NCBI GenBank assembly: GCA_036971475.1
Contig: JBAIZL010000005.1
Span: 249,900,323 to 249,964,322, forward strand
Length of the DNA stretch: 64,000 nt
Direction: 5' to 3'
Source: Prosapia bicincta
Taxonomy: Eukaryota; Arthropoda; Insecta; Hemiptera; Cercopidae
The position numbers and the translations under genes were made by a program. Position 1 is the first letter of the stretch; every line of letters starts with the position of its first letter. Positions 13,031-28,300 of this stretch are shown here, in pieces. The notes beneath the pieces are model-generated. The model did not search any database. It was not told where the DNA came from and worked only from the letters and a program-made list of their open reading frames with translations.

Positions 13031-13279
13031 TATAAACACAAGAAATATATATAACTCACAATTATAAAAACTTTAACCTCAACCGCATTTCAAAGACAAT
13101 ATGCCATCATCTTCAGTGATCCTATTACAAACAAAACTTTAATTAAAAAAATTCATTTTTTCAAATTAAAGTTTATTGTTTATGACACCATCACTGAAGA
13201 TGATGACATAATGTCATTGAAACGTGTTTGACATTAAAGTATTTATAATTGTGAGTTGTATATATTTCTTGTGTTTATA
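13031..13279. mobile_element. Foldback element (family B) in HTATSF1 intron
   Basis: The left arm TATAAACACAAGAAATATAT..ACTCACAATTATAAA (13031 on) and the right arm ending at 13279 are inverse copies of about 110 bp, with some mismatches. The loop contains AATTAAA words. The right arm carries CACTGAAGATGATGACATAA, then GTCATTGAAACG. That layout recurs at the ends of the other repeats here. Confidence 0.75.
13191..13231 (+). ncRNA. Hammerhead-ribozyme-like motif (family B)
   Basis: TCA, then CTGAAGA (13194-13200), one extra T, a near-perfect hairpin GATGACAT/ATGTCATT, GAAA (13219-13222), C-GT-G as a two-pair stem III, TT as the cleavage-site dinucleotide, then TGA, which pairs with the opening TCA. 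The order matches a type I hammerhead with minimal stem III. The 1-nt loop of the hairpin means one or two pairs must open, and stem I is only three pairs, so this copy is probably weak or inactive. Confidence 0.35.
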
Positions 13280-13866
13280 TATTTATAAAATTTAAAACTT
13301 TCATCTCTTAATTCAACCCATTCCTTATTTCTATTACCACCTTTTGACCCTATTAACCCTTTTGTATTTCTATTATCCATTTTCTTTTAACTTGTTAAAT
13401 CCCCTTTGGTTTTTCATACTAAAATGAAGGTCTTTGCATAATAAGTCTACAAAAAATATCAACTCAAATATTTTTAATTGAAAAGCCCTCAATTTTTCAA
13501 TTAAACTTTTACATGTTAATAGAGTTGAAAACTATAAATTTACTTAAACTGGTTTAATATAAGGAATGTTGGCTCTTAAAAAAATTTATTTTTCTACATT
13601 ATAATTATTATCACTTACACTTTAAAAAAGTTATTAATATTGTATATATTATGTATAAATTTTCCCTTAGTCTGTTTATTATATTTCAGCTTGACAGTGA
13701 AAACTATTAAAATTTATATACATATATCGTGATATTATTATTCCATTATTTTTCCGTTGCACCGACTTTTTAAAGTTATTATTGTTGTTACAACAATAAC
13801 AACTTTATATATAGATATATACATTATATTTAAACATATATAATTCTGATTTCTTGGTGTTTACAG

Positions 13867-14039
13867 AAAGAATCAGTAAATTTGTCTTTGGATTTACTTG
13901 ATGGCTATATCTATCGAGATAAGAAAATCAGAGTCGAAAGAGCACGTTTTACTATGAAAGGAGATACTTACGATCCTTTGCTTAAACCCAAGAAAAAGAA
14001 AAAGAAGGATAAAGAAAAAATGAAAAAGATTCAAGAGAA
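13867..14039 (+). CDS. HTATSF1: HTATSF1 exon: end of RRM1 and basic linker
   Basis: The acceptor TTGGTGTTTACAG precedes AAA GAA TCA (K-E-S) in phase 0. The exon ends GAG AA at 14039 before the donor GTATGT. It encodes the last helix and strand of RRM1 and a Lys-rich segment with the run [14 protein letters not shown]. The upstream exon carrying the RNP motifs should end at a codon boundary. Confidence 0.88.
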
Positions 14040-17000
14040 GTATGTTTATAATTTTTTAAATTGTTTGTAAGTAAGATTGTATAATAATAAGTGAAATCAT
14101 CTAAAAATGTAAGAACTAATTTCAATTTAGGTATTGTAACACAAAAATAGAGCCTATAGTTCATATCTTTGAATGGATTGTAGGGATGTGGTGAATTAGG
14201 ATAGGATTAAGGCAAGGGAGTAAAAAAAAATATGACTTAGTATTTGTAGGACTGATGGGAACAGATTGGTTCTGGACGAGTTTTTATAGAATAAATAATA
14301 TTTATAATTTCTCTTTAAATTTTACAAAAAAAATTACTTCTGTGTTCCTTGTCCATGAAATCGAATATTTTTTTTTAATATTACAACATGCACAAATTTA
14401 TACTAAAGTATATTTTTTTAAACTGACAAACAAATGACGTTTGATTATTTACATATTCAATTTTTTTAAATGTACTACTTAGATTACAATTTGTGCAAGT
14501 TGTGATATTACAAGTTTTTAACTTGAAACAAATAAGTTGTTTATATTGAATTAATTAACCTAAAAAGTAAATGTTTTCCAGTTTTTATCATTATAAAAAA
14601 TAGGTAGGTTTAATATATATATATTTCCACATTAATCTACACAATTTAAACATGTGTGAATATAAAATAACGTTTGATATATAGCAGCCCTTACTATATC
14701 AAAAAATAATTTACTGATCAAGGATTTACTGTTTCTAAGGATTTACAGATCTAGCTGAGACTGATAAGTCCCATACATTTTTGTTAAAGGTTAAGTTGAG
14801 GATGAGATTAAGAGAGGTTAGATTCTTAAAGGCTTTAAAGAAACAAAGTGAATGAGAATATACATATAATGTAAATTATTTCATTACAATTTATACAATT
14901 CAATTAAAAAAAACACACATACACAGTCTCAGTTACAGTGTTTAAATAATATTAATCTTTTTAAATTCTTTCTATCAACTCACACTCTCCTGATTTATAT
15001 TTTGTACAAATCTTCAATCGTTAATAAAATACGCTTTTATTTATCCATTAAAGCTCAAATAGATTTTTTTTTAACCTATAGTGGATGACAAATGATGTTA
15101 ATACAGTTTTTTCAAATATTTATTCAATAATTAAATTATAAAATTTGTGGGGTCGAGCTGGATTCGAACTGATAATCTTCATCTTGAAAGTCTAGCCCGT
15201 CTTAGCACTGCACCAACTTTCCAATTCCTAGAAATATTTCTGAAAGATGTGTATGAATTAACCCCATCTGGTTATCATCAAAACCTCCATTGTATGACTT
15301 TAAACTGTTGCCATGGTTACCACTCAATATCATAAATAGTGCTCTAGGGTAACTAAAATAAAATTTTTCTTTGTTAATCTCAGTTGGAATTTACTTAATT
15401 TTTTTTTATATTACTTATTTAATATTAAAGAAATTTTAAAAATAAGATGGCCTTAGTGTCAATAATTGTATTATAAATTATAATTAGGTTTATTTATATG
15501 AAGAATTGGACTGAAGCCCTGGCGGAAATAATGATGTCTTTTTTTATCCTTTGAGGAGGATCAAATCAGTTCCAATTGATATGAGGTTGATCTAATTTCT
15601 GGCCTATTTCAATAGGTATATATTAATTCCTAGTAATTGTAGTTAGAACATATTTAAGTAAAAGAACAAGTAATCACCCATTAATAAAACTGTGCTGTTT
15701 AAGAATTAAATATATATTTAAAAGTATACTTATTGATTGAGATTTTAATAGTAGTGATTGGATTACAAAATTGTGGTATTATTAAATTTTAAAACTTCAA
15801 ACAGCTTAGAAGAAATTTCAAACCTGTTACAGTTAGAGAAACTGTGAAGTTACTTGGATTTTAAAGTAACATAATTTCAAAATCTTGTTGCTGTTCATGA
15901 TGAGCTGGTTGTAAATTACAAATTACACTTTTGCTATTACTTGCGACCAGACATTTGTTAACTAAAAGTTAATTGTTAACTTACACTTGGAGGAAACGTT
16001 TTCGTCTTACGACTTCTTCAGCCTCCTTACACTTGGAGGAAACGTTTTCGTCTTACGACTTCTTCAGCCTCCTACTGAAAACGTTTCCTCCAAGTGTAAG
16101 TTAACAATTAACAAATTTTAGTTAACAAATGTCTGGTCGCAAGTAATAGCAAAAGTGTAATTTGTAACATAATTTCTTTTATTATAATTCATTATTTTTT
16201 AAACATTCATATTAGTCTAATAAAAAATAACCCAAGTTATAAGTAATTATTGCATAGCTGACTTTAGAACAGAGGTTTCCAAACTTTAAATAATAGTAAC
16301 AAAACTATTACTTCTAGTTTAATCAGTGAATTCAAGATTACAACAAGCAACTTTAAACTCAAGTTGTTGAAGAATTTCAGCTTTAGTGCTTAAAGAAACT
16401 CTGAGAGAGTTATACAGAATTTTTAAACATTAAAAATTGTAATGAAAGAACAAAATATAACAATTCAAAAGCATGTTGTTTTTAACAACTGATCATGCGT
16501 TCTGAATATGGCCGTAGAAAGGTGTAGCAACAACTAACTATACTTTCAAAGAAAACTATTCACGGCTTTTACCTTCCAAAGTTAGCAAAACATTTACATT
16601 TGGTATTAAATCTACAATTTATTAAACTTATAAAGTTCAGTAAGTAACTATTTCATTAAATTAAAAGATAAAACTATTTGCCTTGTTTTACCTGCATTGT
16701 GTTACATTGTGATAGATTATAGGCATGTCCAATTGAATTTGTGATTTTGGGTGCTTTTGAATATCAAGTGGGGCATATTTGATTAAAAGATCAGAATAAA
16801 TACTGCATACACCAAGTTGAGAAACAATAAAGAATATTTAAATCCTATATAAAATAATCCTTGTAATTTTATTATGTAGTTAAAACACGAAAGACAATAA
16901 GTTTACTTTGGAAGGCAATATACTTGTTCTTTTGCTAAATGTATGAGGTAGTTTTTTACACCTTGTGTACAATCATCATTGCAATCAAATTCTTGGTATT

Positions 17001-20000
17001 TGATGATTATAGATAGACAACTTTATTTCAACACGAGATTAACAAAATGAGAAAAATACCATATGCGTGGGTTAATCACAGGTTTCAGAGGCTGAGAAAA
17101 AAATATGATGAAAAAATGTAATTTAAAAAAACTATTATACTTTTATTTCAATGTCAGTGACTTTGTGCTGGATAAATATATAAGTTCAATACCCATTGTA
17201 TTATATTGGTAGTTTCTTATAAATATACGTATGTAATTATGCGGTGATATGTTTGCTTTGCAGTGGTATGTATTCCTTTCAGTGGTATGTATGGTTTGCA
17301 GTATTAATTATGACAATATAACTGATGAATATGGTTTAATTATATCATCATTTGAACAAGTTTATCTCTATGCAAGCATATATGTACATATGTTCATAAT
17401 TTAAATATTTGATTGAAAATACAGGATGAGGCAGCATAACTTTCTTTTATCAAATGCAGGCTATTCAGTCGGTTGACATCATAGGGAAGCGCTAATGGTC
17501 TTGTTCAATAGGCTGGAATTTAAAGTTTTGCTCCGACACAGTTTAGTCACCATTATGCGTTGGAACAGGGAGAAGCGTGCTTTGCCGTTAAGGCCTACAT
17601 TTCGAGTGGATGTTCTATAATCGGATGCCAGCGTACCTTTCGGAATCACTTTAATTTAGCCTCGTTAGCCCATGTTCCGGACCAAAACTCAATCGTTACG
17701 TAGGTTGCTGCATTTAGATAAACTGCAAGTGCGACAAGACGAAGAACTGCAGTTCCTCGGCCCACTAGATCACCGGACAACAGTCCGAGGCAGTGAGCTT
17801 TACCATGGCCTTCAGCGCGCAAACATGTGCCTGCCCTTGTACTTTCAGATAGTTCTGTGAGGAGAATTCTTCATGACCATCTTCATTTCCATCTTTAAAA
17901 GATGGTGATTGTGCAGGAATTTTCTGAACATGATTTTAATTCTCGGAGGAACGGGTGTGAGGTTATGCTCCAAGTCATTACTGAGAACGCTATTGTTTTT
18001 TTTTTTTAGTGATGTAGCCCATTTTCATTTGTGTGCCTCTGTCAACAAACAAAACATGCGCTATTGCACATGGGCTGATACCAAACCTGTTGCATCAAAG
18101 ACCAACGTCCACGAAGAAATTGCCAACATAACGCCTGCTATGCTGGCAAGTCATGAAAAACGCTAGAAATCGGTTTACTCAGTGTATCGACAATGGTGGA
18201 TGTCACCTAAATGATTTGATCTTTAAAACTATGAGAAACAAAACTTCAGGTATGTACCTACATTATAAAGAAAAGTTATAAATTTATGTTTCTTAGGAGG
18301 GACTCTATTGCGTTTTGAAAAAAGGAAGTTATGCTGCCACACCCTGTATTATGATATCCCATCCTTACAATTTGATACTGGGATCTGGAGTAAAATTTCA
18401 TTTACTGGACTTTTAAAATTATTATCAATAAGCATTGACATACTATTATTTTTAACCTATTTGTTTGTTGTAGATTGTTTGATTGGAGACCAGATAAGTT
18501 GCGGCATGAACGGGGAAAAAATGAGAAAGTAGTCATAGTTAAAAACTTATTCGATATAGAAACTTTCAACAAGGATGTTGGTATGATACTGGAATATCAG
18601 CAGGATTTGCGGGAAGAGTGCCTTAAATGTGGCGCAGTACAGAAGGTCATTATATATGATGTAAGTAATAATTTTAAAAATAATATATACTTTGTAATTA
18701 AAAAGATAGTCAAAAATTTGTCAGTTCATGTTATGCTGTAGAATGTCAGCTGTAGGCTCTATGATCTGTTGTGGGGTTTTTCTGGCCAGGTTTTTTCTTT
18801 CTTTTTAGGTTTTCGTCTTGCTTTTCTCACAATACTTTGTTCTGTTTCATTTTTTTACATTTTGATTACTGTTAATCAAGCAATTGTTGATTACTATTCA
18901 GAAATTATGCCTGAATAGGTGCTGCATTTATATGAGAGAGACTAAACCACATAGATATGTGACATGGAGGTGGAACAAGTGATACTGTCCATTATAAAGG
19001 TTGGACATGTTTTGGGGCCCAGACCAAGGTTAAAGAAAAAAAAAACAATAATTTGGTTTAATCATTGCCAGTGTTGTAGAGGAAGGATTAAAATGATAAC
19101 GATGTGTCATATTACCTTTCAAAATACTGTAACATTGACTTTCATGGTCAATGTATGACTTTTATTATGACTTGAAATGCAAATATTGTATGAATTACTT
19201 CATAGCTGTCATACCTCCTTTAACTGATGTATTCTGGTTAACATTCCTCAAGAAGAATTGATCTTGAAGTTATGTTTGCTATAGCCTACATGATTTTCAT
19301 ATTTTTAACATATTGCACTGCTAAAAAAATTAAATACGGCATATCATAAAAAAAGTATTTTGTTTACATATGTTTTAAAGTAGTATGATGCAAATTGATG
19401 AAAAGAGAGCATTAGAGATGACCATCGTCTTATTCCGGCATTTTCAAAGTCTGATAACTGTAGTTACCGCTCAATTTTGGGGATGGTCTTCCTCGCCAAT
19501 TGTCAACTCTGGTTACTGCGTGCTCCTGAGGGTGCTCTTCTTTACCATAAATAACTATCCAAAATATATATGTTTTACAATAGGAGTGTTTTTTTTTTTC
19601 AGTTTACACACATGCTTTTAATATACAGACATTTAAAAAAAATTATAACAATTTATGTAGCCTACATTCCTGCAAACCCATTTAAATATTTGTTACCATT
19701 CACTAATTCCATTGATAAAAGCTAATGGGGGACTTTTCCTCAGGTAAAGTTACCAAAAACCCTTCTTCTTTTCTAAGTGGATTTTTCATATCAATCCAGT
19801 TGTTAGCACTCCAATGGAGTGGGTGAGTCTTATAGTCTGGATCTTTCACTTCTGATTTTCATCGTCTGAATTTAATGTTGATTCTGTTCTATGGTTATCC
19901 CATGGTGTTTTAAGACCACATGGCTCTGGTGGAATATCCATTGTGACACATCAACTACAAAAAAAACTGTAATGAAAAAATTCACTAAAAAAAATTAAAA

Positions 20001-22364
20001 GCTGCACTGAAAAACTACCACTCAAAAATAGTTTACTTTTTGTTTACTTTGTAAAAGTAACCCCAAGGAAAAGTACTTCCCAAGAAGCGAGAATACATAC
20101 GTCACCACGTTGGTTGTTAGCTAACACTGACCCATTTAGATAAAAAAGGCTTGTGGGTAACTGTGATTACTGTGCACTCCTGGCGTCAAGTGGGTGGCAA
20201 TAACCACATTTACCACCTGCAGTGAATATTTTAAACTTGCTATATTTTAGGCCTACCAAACTGGAGAAGAAAAACAAGTCTTGAAAATGCACAAGAACAG
20301 AAAAGAGAAGATGATAAAGAACATTTGTTTGGTAGTTGAATAATAAAAAATGTGCAAAAGAAAGAACAATATCAATACAAAATTAACTGATAAATTTGCA
20401 GGTATTACTTGAAAATACTAAATATATAAAAAGAAAAGTTACTACAAACTTTTAAAGAGAAATTAATGTTTAGTAATGGCACTAAAATGATATATATATA
20501 TATATACAGTCAAACCTCTGTATAACAAAGTGGATTATCCAGAGAAAAAATTCGTTGTAGAGAGGTATTCGTTATTGAGAGGTTCCCACCCAATCTTACG
20601 CATATTGCACTACCTGCGGTAAAAAAGGGATACAGTATAATATCGCGAGCATAGTTAGTGTAATAGGCCAATGTTAATATAGGATAATGTTTTATAAAGT
20701 CTCAATTTATTTGAAATTCAAGTTGTTAAAAATGTTTTATTGATGTTTCTTCATTGTATTAGATATCCACATTCAATATTTTTCATAGGGTCTACTCTGT
20801 ATAGGCTATTATGATAAGTTATCTAATGCTTATGAAAACTTACTGGTAAATGAGTACACTCACCAATTCATTTTCAGGAAGCATGATTTGAACGTAGTAG
20901 AATTTAATCGAAGCAAGCACAGTAGGCCGTAATTTAGAAACTGTATTATTTATTAACCGTATTACATTTATTAACTGCCTATACTGATTTTATTTGAATA
21001 TAGACAATCTATCAGTATTTTATTTTTATATACACAATTCAATTTCAAACAACACAAACTGTTTTATACACTACACAGACTGTATCCGGAGAAACAAATA
21101 CTGTATTAAATTATACATAAAATACGATATACAGTAATACAGTACTGTAAATACAGTAACTTCGTATAGATACTTTTTAAATCGTTTCTAGTTTTCAAAA
21201 TTCTACTTGAAAAAGTTAGTAATTTTTTGTTGCACTTTACGTTTGAATAAAACATCACGTTCAATGAATGTTTCACATTTATTCAGACAATCAAAAATGT
21301 TGTCTGGTACACCATCTTTCAGTTGAAATCCTCGCCTGATGATTTTTAAAGTTTGTAAAACTTCATGATCTGTAGGGATCTTCTCTTCAGGTTCATCACA
21401 ATCATCGTCATAGTCGTCGTCATCATCTTTCAAAAGTTCATTTGAGTTTGTCATCTGGATGCTTTGGAGTATGTCTTCATCGTCTAGAAAATTGGAAACA
21501 ACCAAATCTTCTTCCAGACAAAAAAAAATCTTCAAGTGGAACATCATCAGCTACGTTTCATGAACTCTTCAGAAAATCCCATTGCTTTTTTAATTCACTT
21601 AAAGTCATGTTGTCCTCACTGTCCTCTTCATGTGTAACCGAATTAAATCCAGCTTTGGAGAAACAATTAAAAACTGTTGTTTTCTTCACGTCATTCATCC
21701 AAACTTTTGAAAATTCAGCGATGTAGTCCCTTAGATTAACAATGTTTTTGGGTATGATTTCATTGTTCTCTATGTTAGTCACAATCTTTTTTAAAATTCT
21801 TTTTCTGTAGTGTAGCTTTAAATTTTTTATTACTCCCTGATCGAGTGGTTGAAGTATCGATGTAACATTTGGTGGAAAGAAAAACCACATTGACACTCTT
21901 CAGTTTGGAATTGATGTCATGTGGATGTGCAGGGCAGTTGTCGATGAAAAGTGCAATTTTCCTTTTCTCTTTGGATATCTGCTTGTCCAGCTTCAATATC
22001 CATTCAATGAAAATTTCACTAGCCTTTTTATTAAACGAGTAATCAACTTCTAAGGACTTGACAGATCGGAAACATCGCAGAGATTTGCATCACACCTTGT
22101 AATTACATTTCCATGGCAGTTTATAGAATACTCCAATTATATATCTGAAAGATTCTTCTATATCTAAAACAAGAAGAACCCAGCTCTGAACTAAAAAAGA
22201 GCGAGAAAGAGAGAGAGAAAGCGAGAGAGAGAGTGAGTGAGAGAGAGAGAGAGACTAGAGTCTTGTCCGTGATTCACAATATTGGACAATGCACTGATCT
22301 AGTGCGAAACTCTAGAAAGAGAGAGAGAGAAAGAGAGAGAGAGAAAGAGAGAGAGAGAGAAAGA

Positions 22365-22396
<32 letters not shown>

Positions 22397-25300
22397 CTAG
22401 AGTCTTGTCCGTGATTCACAGTATTGGACAATGCACTGATCTAGTGCGAAACTCGTCTGCTGAAAAATATCAATATGTAGTGGTTCTTTGCCAAGTTGAT
22501 ACCAAAAGTGTAATTAGATCTAATTCTTTCTCATATCCAGACCGAAGTGAATTTAACCACAGATCAGATTTGCCTATTAATTACTACCAAATCTCCCACT
22601 ATAAGACTCATTGTATGGTCCAAACAGTAAGCTGTTGAAGAACATTTTAATACAAATTATACAAGATAAATTGATCACAAGTGGGTGAGAATTACAATCA
22701 GTTTCATTAGTTTTATAATACCATCTTTATAAGAGTGATTTGAGAAATAAAATAAACTTAAAGAAGGTTGTATAGGTAACACAAATTGTAAGAGTACAGT
22801 AAGATAGATAGTGAATGAGTAAGTTTACCATAGAAATAAAAGAGGAATGGCACAGATGTCAAGAGTGAAGTGAACAGTATATAAACACAATTGATTGCGG
22901 CACAAAGATTTAAAGTGAAGAAATAAGAAGGCAAAAAATAGAGTGATTATGTGAAAGAAATAGAAGCTAAGAGCAAAGTGAGGAGTATAACAAAAACAGA
23001 GATGTGCAAAACAAAATGATAAGGTCATTTAACATGAGGTTTTTTTTCGGGTTGGTAAAACTGTTAATGTTACTTATTACAATTTTGATATCACTTGTAA
23101 CCAGACTTTTTGTTAACTAAAAGTTATGATATTGGTAACTTACACTTCAGGAAACGTTTTTTTCTTACAACTTCTTCAGCCTTGTATTTTTCTTGAATTT
23201 TGTAGTCAATTACGTTCGGCAAATCTTATTGATCACTTTAACAATACAAACATAGCAACACACATAAAAATGACATCCTAAATGAACAAACATAACACAG
23301 ATCACACATACTCTTCGATTACATCACTTCTAACTTTCAAAAATTGATACCAAAGAAGTATAACTGCAGCAATCCTAGCGGCAAAAATACAAGGCTGAAG
23401 AAATCGTAAGACAAAAACGTTTCCTCCAAGTGTAAGTTAACAATTTAACAACCTTTCGTTAACAAAACGTCTGGTCGCAAGTAATATTAACAGTGTAATA
23501 AGTAATTAACAACCAGCTCATCATGAACAGCAACAAGATTTCGACGTTATTGTTAATTAAACAAATGATGACTTTGTTATTAATTATTTCATATTTATGA
23601 ATGAAACAACCTTTCGTTAACAAAACGTCTGGTCGCAAGTAATATTAATAGTGTAATAAGTAATTAACAACCAGCTCATCATGAACAGCAACAAGATTTC
23701 GACGTTAATGTTAATTAAACAAATGATGACTTTGTTATTAATTATTTCATATTTATGAATGAATTCTATATAAGCAGTTTACTTTTATGATTTGCATAGT
23801 AGAGGGTGTGTTTACATTTTTTTGTGTAGAGACATCCTGATGGTGTAGCACAGATAAACTTCAAGGAAGCAGAGGCAGCTGATGCGTGTGTCCAACTATT
23901 AAATAATCGTTGGTTTGGTCAGAGGCAAATTACTGCAGAGACATGGGATGGAAAAACTAAATACAAGTTAGTAAAAAAATTATTTCTCATAAATAAATAA
24001 CAAAGTTTTAACATTTTTTTATAGATTTCCAGAATACCTTTAGATTTTTTAAAAATTCATCAACATTTTTATATTTGTTGATTTCATTTTCACGTGATCT
24101 ATTAGTTTTCACTAAACACTTATAAGTATTTAAAAACTTGCCTATAGTAGCACTTACTTATATTTGTTGAGGACGGCCATTTCGGTAGATGTGTCCCATT
24201 TTCACATGCTAGGGACTGAGTTGACAATAGGACACATCTCCCGAAACGGCCGTCCTCAAGAAATATAAGTAAGTGCTACTATAGGCAAGTTTTTAAATAT
24301 TTACAACATTTTGAGTTAAGGCTCATAAATGTACACATAGACCTTCATATTTACAAGCAAACATATTAAAATTATCACCTTATACAATATAGTTTAAAAT
24401 CCCGATTGTTTAGCCAAGGAGCCTTTCACATTTATTCAATGGTACCTTTCACAGTTATTCCAGGTAAGGCATGACTGTACTATAATCCTACCATGTTTTA
24501 TACAGCCTTACCTTGGTCTCCAATAACAGATTCAGAGTGATGAAATATAGAACCATGTTAAATAGATGCTTATCATTTAACTTTTATAAAATAAATTCTA
24601 AAAATAGAATTCATAAAAAAAAAAAATTTATTCGATGAGATTTAGTCATTTTTGCTGTCTACTAAGTAGTACTAAAACCTCTTCTTTTAAAATCAAAACA
24701 AAAGATCATATACTAAGTATTCATCTGTATAAAAAGTTCCTGAAATCTAACCAAACAGGCCAACAGCGCTACTAGCAGTGAACTAAGAAAAATAGAAGAT
24801 GAGATTAAGTAAATGATATATAAAACGAGGAAATAAGTAGAACAAAACTTGAAAAAATAAATACAGTCGAACCTCTGTATAACAAAGTCGATTATCCAGA
24901 GAAAAAATTCGTTGTAGAGAGGTATTCATTTTTGAGAGGTTGTGTTGTCAAGAATGCTCCCACCCCATCTTACTGATCTTACCGCATTACGCATACCGCA
25001 CTACATGCGGTAATAAAAGGGATACAGTATAATATCACGAGCGTAGTTAGTGTAATAGGCCAATGTTAATATAAGATAATGTTTTATAATATCTCAATTT
25101 ATTTGAAATTCAAGTTGTTAAAAATGTTTTATTGATGTTTTCAGAATGTTTCTTCATTGTATTAGATATCCATATTCAATATTTTTCATAGGGACTACTC
25201 TGTATAGGCTATCATGATAAGTTATCTAATGCTTATGAAAACTTACTAGTAAATAAGTACACTCACCAATTCATTTTCAGGAAGCATGACATGAACGTAG

Positions 25301-28300
25301 TGGAATTTAATCGAAGCAAACAGTAGGCCGTAATTTAGTAACTGTATTATTTATTAACCGTATTACATTTATTAACTGCCTATACGGGTTTTATTTGAAT
25401 ACACACAATCTATCAGTATTTTATTTTTATATACACAATTTAATTTCAAACAACACAAACTGTTTTATACACTACACAGACCGTATCCAGAGAAACAAAT
25501 ACTGTATTAAATTACACATAAAATACGATATACAGTAATACAGTACTGTAAATACAGTAACTTCGTATAGGTACTTTTTAAATTGTTTCTAGTTTTCAAA
25601 GTTTTACTTGAAAAAGTTAGTAATTTTTTGTTGCACTTTGCGTTTGAATAAAACATCACGTTCAATGAATGTTTCACATTTATTCAGACAATCAAAAATG
25701 TTGTCTGGTACACCATCTTTCAGTTGAAATCTTCGCCTGATGATTTTGAAAGCTTGTAAAACTTCATGATCTGTAGGGTTCTTCTCTTCAGATTCATCAC
25801 AATCATCGTCATAGTCGTCGTCATCATCTTTCAAAATTTCATTTGAGTTTGTCATCTGGACGCTTTGGAGTATGTCTTCGTCGTCTGGAAAATTTGAAAC
25901 AGCCAAATCTTCATCCAGACAAACAAAATCTTCAAGTGGAACGTCATCAGCTATGTTTCCTGAACTCTTCAGAAAATCCCATTGCTTTTTTCATTCACTT
26001 AAAGTCATGTTGTCCTCACTGTCCTCTTCATGTGTGACCGAATTAAATCCAGCTTTGGAGAAACAATTAAAAACTGTTGTTTTGCTTCACGTCATTCGTC
26101 CAAACTTTTGCCAATTCAGCGATACAGTCCCTTAGATTAACAATGTTTTTGGGTACGATTTCATTGTTCTCTATGTTAGTCACAATTTTTTTAAAAATTC
26201 TTTTTCTGTAGTGTAGCTTTAAATTTTTTATTACTCCCTGATCGAGTGGTTGAAGTATCGATGTAACATATGTTGGAAAGAAAAACACATTGACACTCTT
26301 CAGTTTGGAATTGATGTCATGTGGATGTGCAGGGCAGTTGTCGATGAAAAGTGCAATTTTCCTATTCTCTTTGGATATCTGCTTGTCCAGCTTCAATATC
26401 CATTCAATGAAAATTTCGCTCGTCATCCACGCCTTTTTATTAAATGCGTAATCAACTTCTAAGGACTTGACAGATCGGAAACATCGCGGAGATTTGCTTT
26501 TTCCAATCACAAGCTATTTGAGTTTTTCTGTCCATAACATGTTAGCTGCCACTAATACGGTGATCCTTTCTTTGCTTCCTTTTCCTCCAAAACAAGGGTC
26601 AGTTTTAAAAGTTAGTGTCTTGTTGGGAAAACATTTAAAAAACAGACCAGTCTCATCAGAATTGAAAATGTCTTTCCGTTCATAATCATTTAAAACTTTT
26701 TCCAACATATTTCCTTTCCAAAATTCACAAGTGGGGATATCAACACTAGCACTTTCTCCCGAAATGACTTTTTGAACAATGTTATGGCGTTTTTTGAATG
26801 TTTCTCTTCAACCAATACTTGCGTTAAAGCCACTGTGTCCTAATAATACTGCAAATTACAAAGCCTTTTCTTTAATAAGCAATGGAAGATTTTTTTTCGT
26901 GCACTACCGTAACCCATTTAATCATCGCGTTATCGATATTGTCGAATGTACAAAGTTTCATTTTCTTTCCTTGCAAATCATAAGAAACATTTGTTATAGA
27001 GTTTGATCCCAGTTTTTTAGAATAGTGGATACCTCGAACTCTAAGGTATACCGAATTTGTTCGCAACATCCAACTTTTTTACACCTTCATCAACCTCTCG
27101 TAAAACACTCACTTTTTCTGCTACACTTAAACATTTTCTTTTTGACATTTTTTCACAGTACGACAAACTCACGGCATGAATAAAACTGAGTAACTGAGCT
27201 AGCAACATTGAAATGAGTGATACAAGAAAATGGTGGGAGGATGGGAATGTACTGTAGGCCTGTACAGTAGGCCTATCTATAAATGCTGAGTTCTTAGAAT
27301 TCCTAACCGATGAGTCATTTCACTCTTAACTGCAGTCATTGCAACCAAGCTATAACATGCAGTCAATTGCCGATATGTATTTCGCCTACCATTCTTGGTT
27401 TTGTTGACCTTCCTGCTGAAAATAAACAATTTCCTGGAAATGAGATTGTGAGCTGCCTATATAACACTACAATTCTTCGGTTGAAGTGAAAAAAAAACTT
27501 CGTTATTGAGAGGTCCGAAATTCGTTACATAGAGGTAAATAAGCATTATAACTTCTAAAATGTCATGGGACAAGGTAAAAATTCGTTATATAGAGGATTT
27601 CATTATCTGGAGGTTCTTTATATAGAGGTTCGACTGTATATTTTGTAAAACTACCCGCTGTATAAAAGTCCAGATAACAAAAATTAAATGAAAATTAATG
27701 AGAACGGGGTTGGAGACTATGAATAAACAAATTTGTTGCTATGACATCACTACTGAGATTGGATAAAATGAAGAAACGGGGTCAACAAGAAATTGTATGT
27801 GGACTTAGATATTTTGAAAGAGTTTGAAAGCCTTTGAAAGAGTAAGATGCTTTCATCTGTTGATCCAGTAATATATTTTTAGTTGCTTGATGTAATCATC
27901 TTGAATTCATTGATTAAACTATAATTAAAAATTAATGAACTAAGTGAATACATAGGGCTTACTAGCTGACACGTTTCAAAATAATCGTTCCGTTTATGGA
28001 GCAAAGCCTTGACTAGGTACAAAGGGATGTCGGGATGGATTTATGATTGTGGAAGGGGTGGGTTATTTTCGTTGTGCGCTATGTAATGAAAAAAGGAGTT
28101 GGCCTCAAAATGTGTGTGGTCATTTAATATGTTTTCTTTATCTGTTGTGTAATGTTTGTATATCTCGTATTTTTCTAAAGTTGTTATTTTTTTTTGCTTT
28201 GTTTTAATGTGTGGAGTATGTCTAAATTAGTATGTATGTCCATGTGTGTGTGTTGCGTGTTTCTTAAGTGTGTTGTATAGCTGGGTTTTGGGTTTGCTTG

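Noticed and set aside
15149..15225. Functional tRNA gene
   Set aside because: The B box is good but the 5' acceptor strand does not pair and the anticodon arm is unclear; kept only as a SINE-like fragment.
24128..24298. Hammerhead-like motif in family D (CTGAGTTGA..GAAACGG)
   Set aside because: The core spacing is wrong and no consistent stem II could be drawn.
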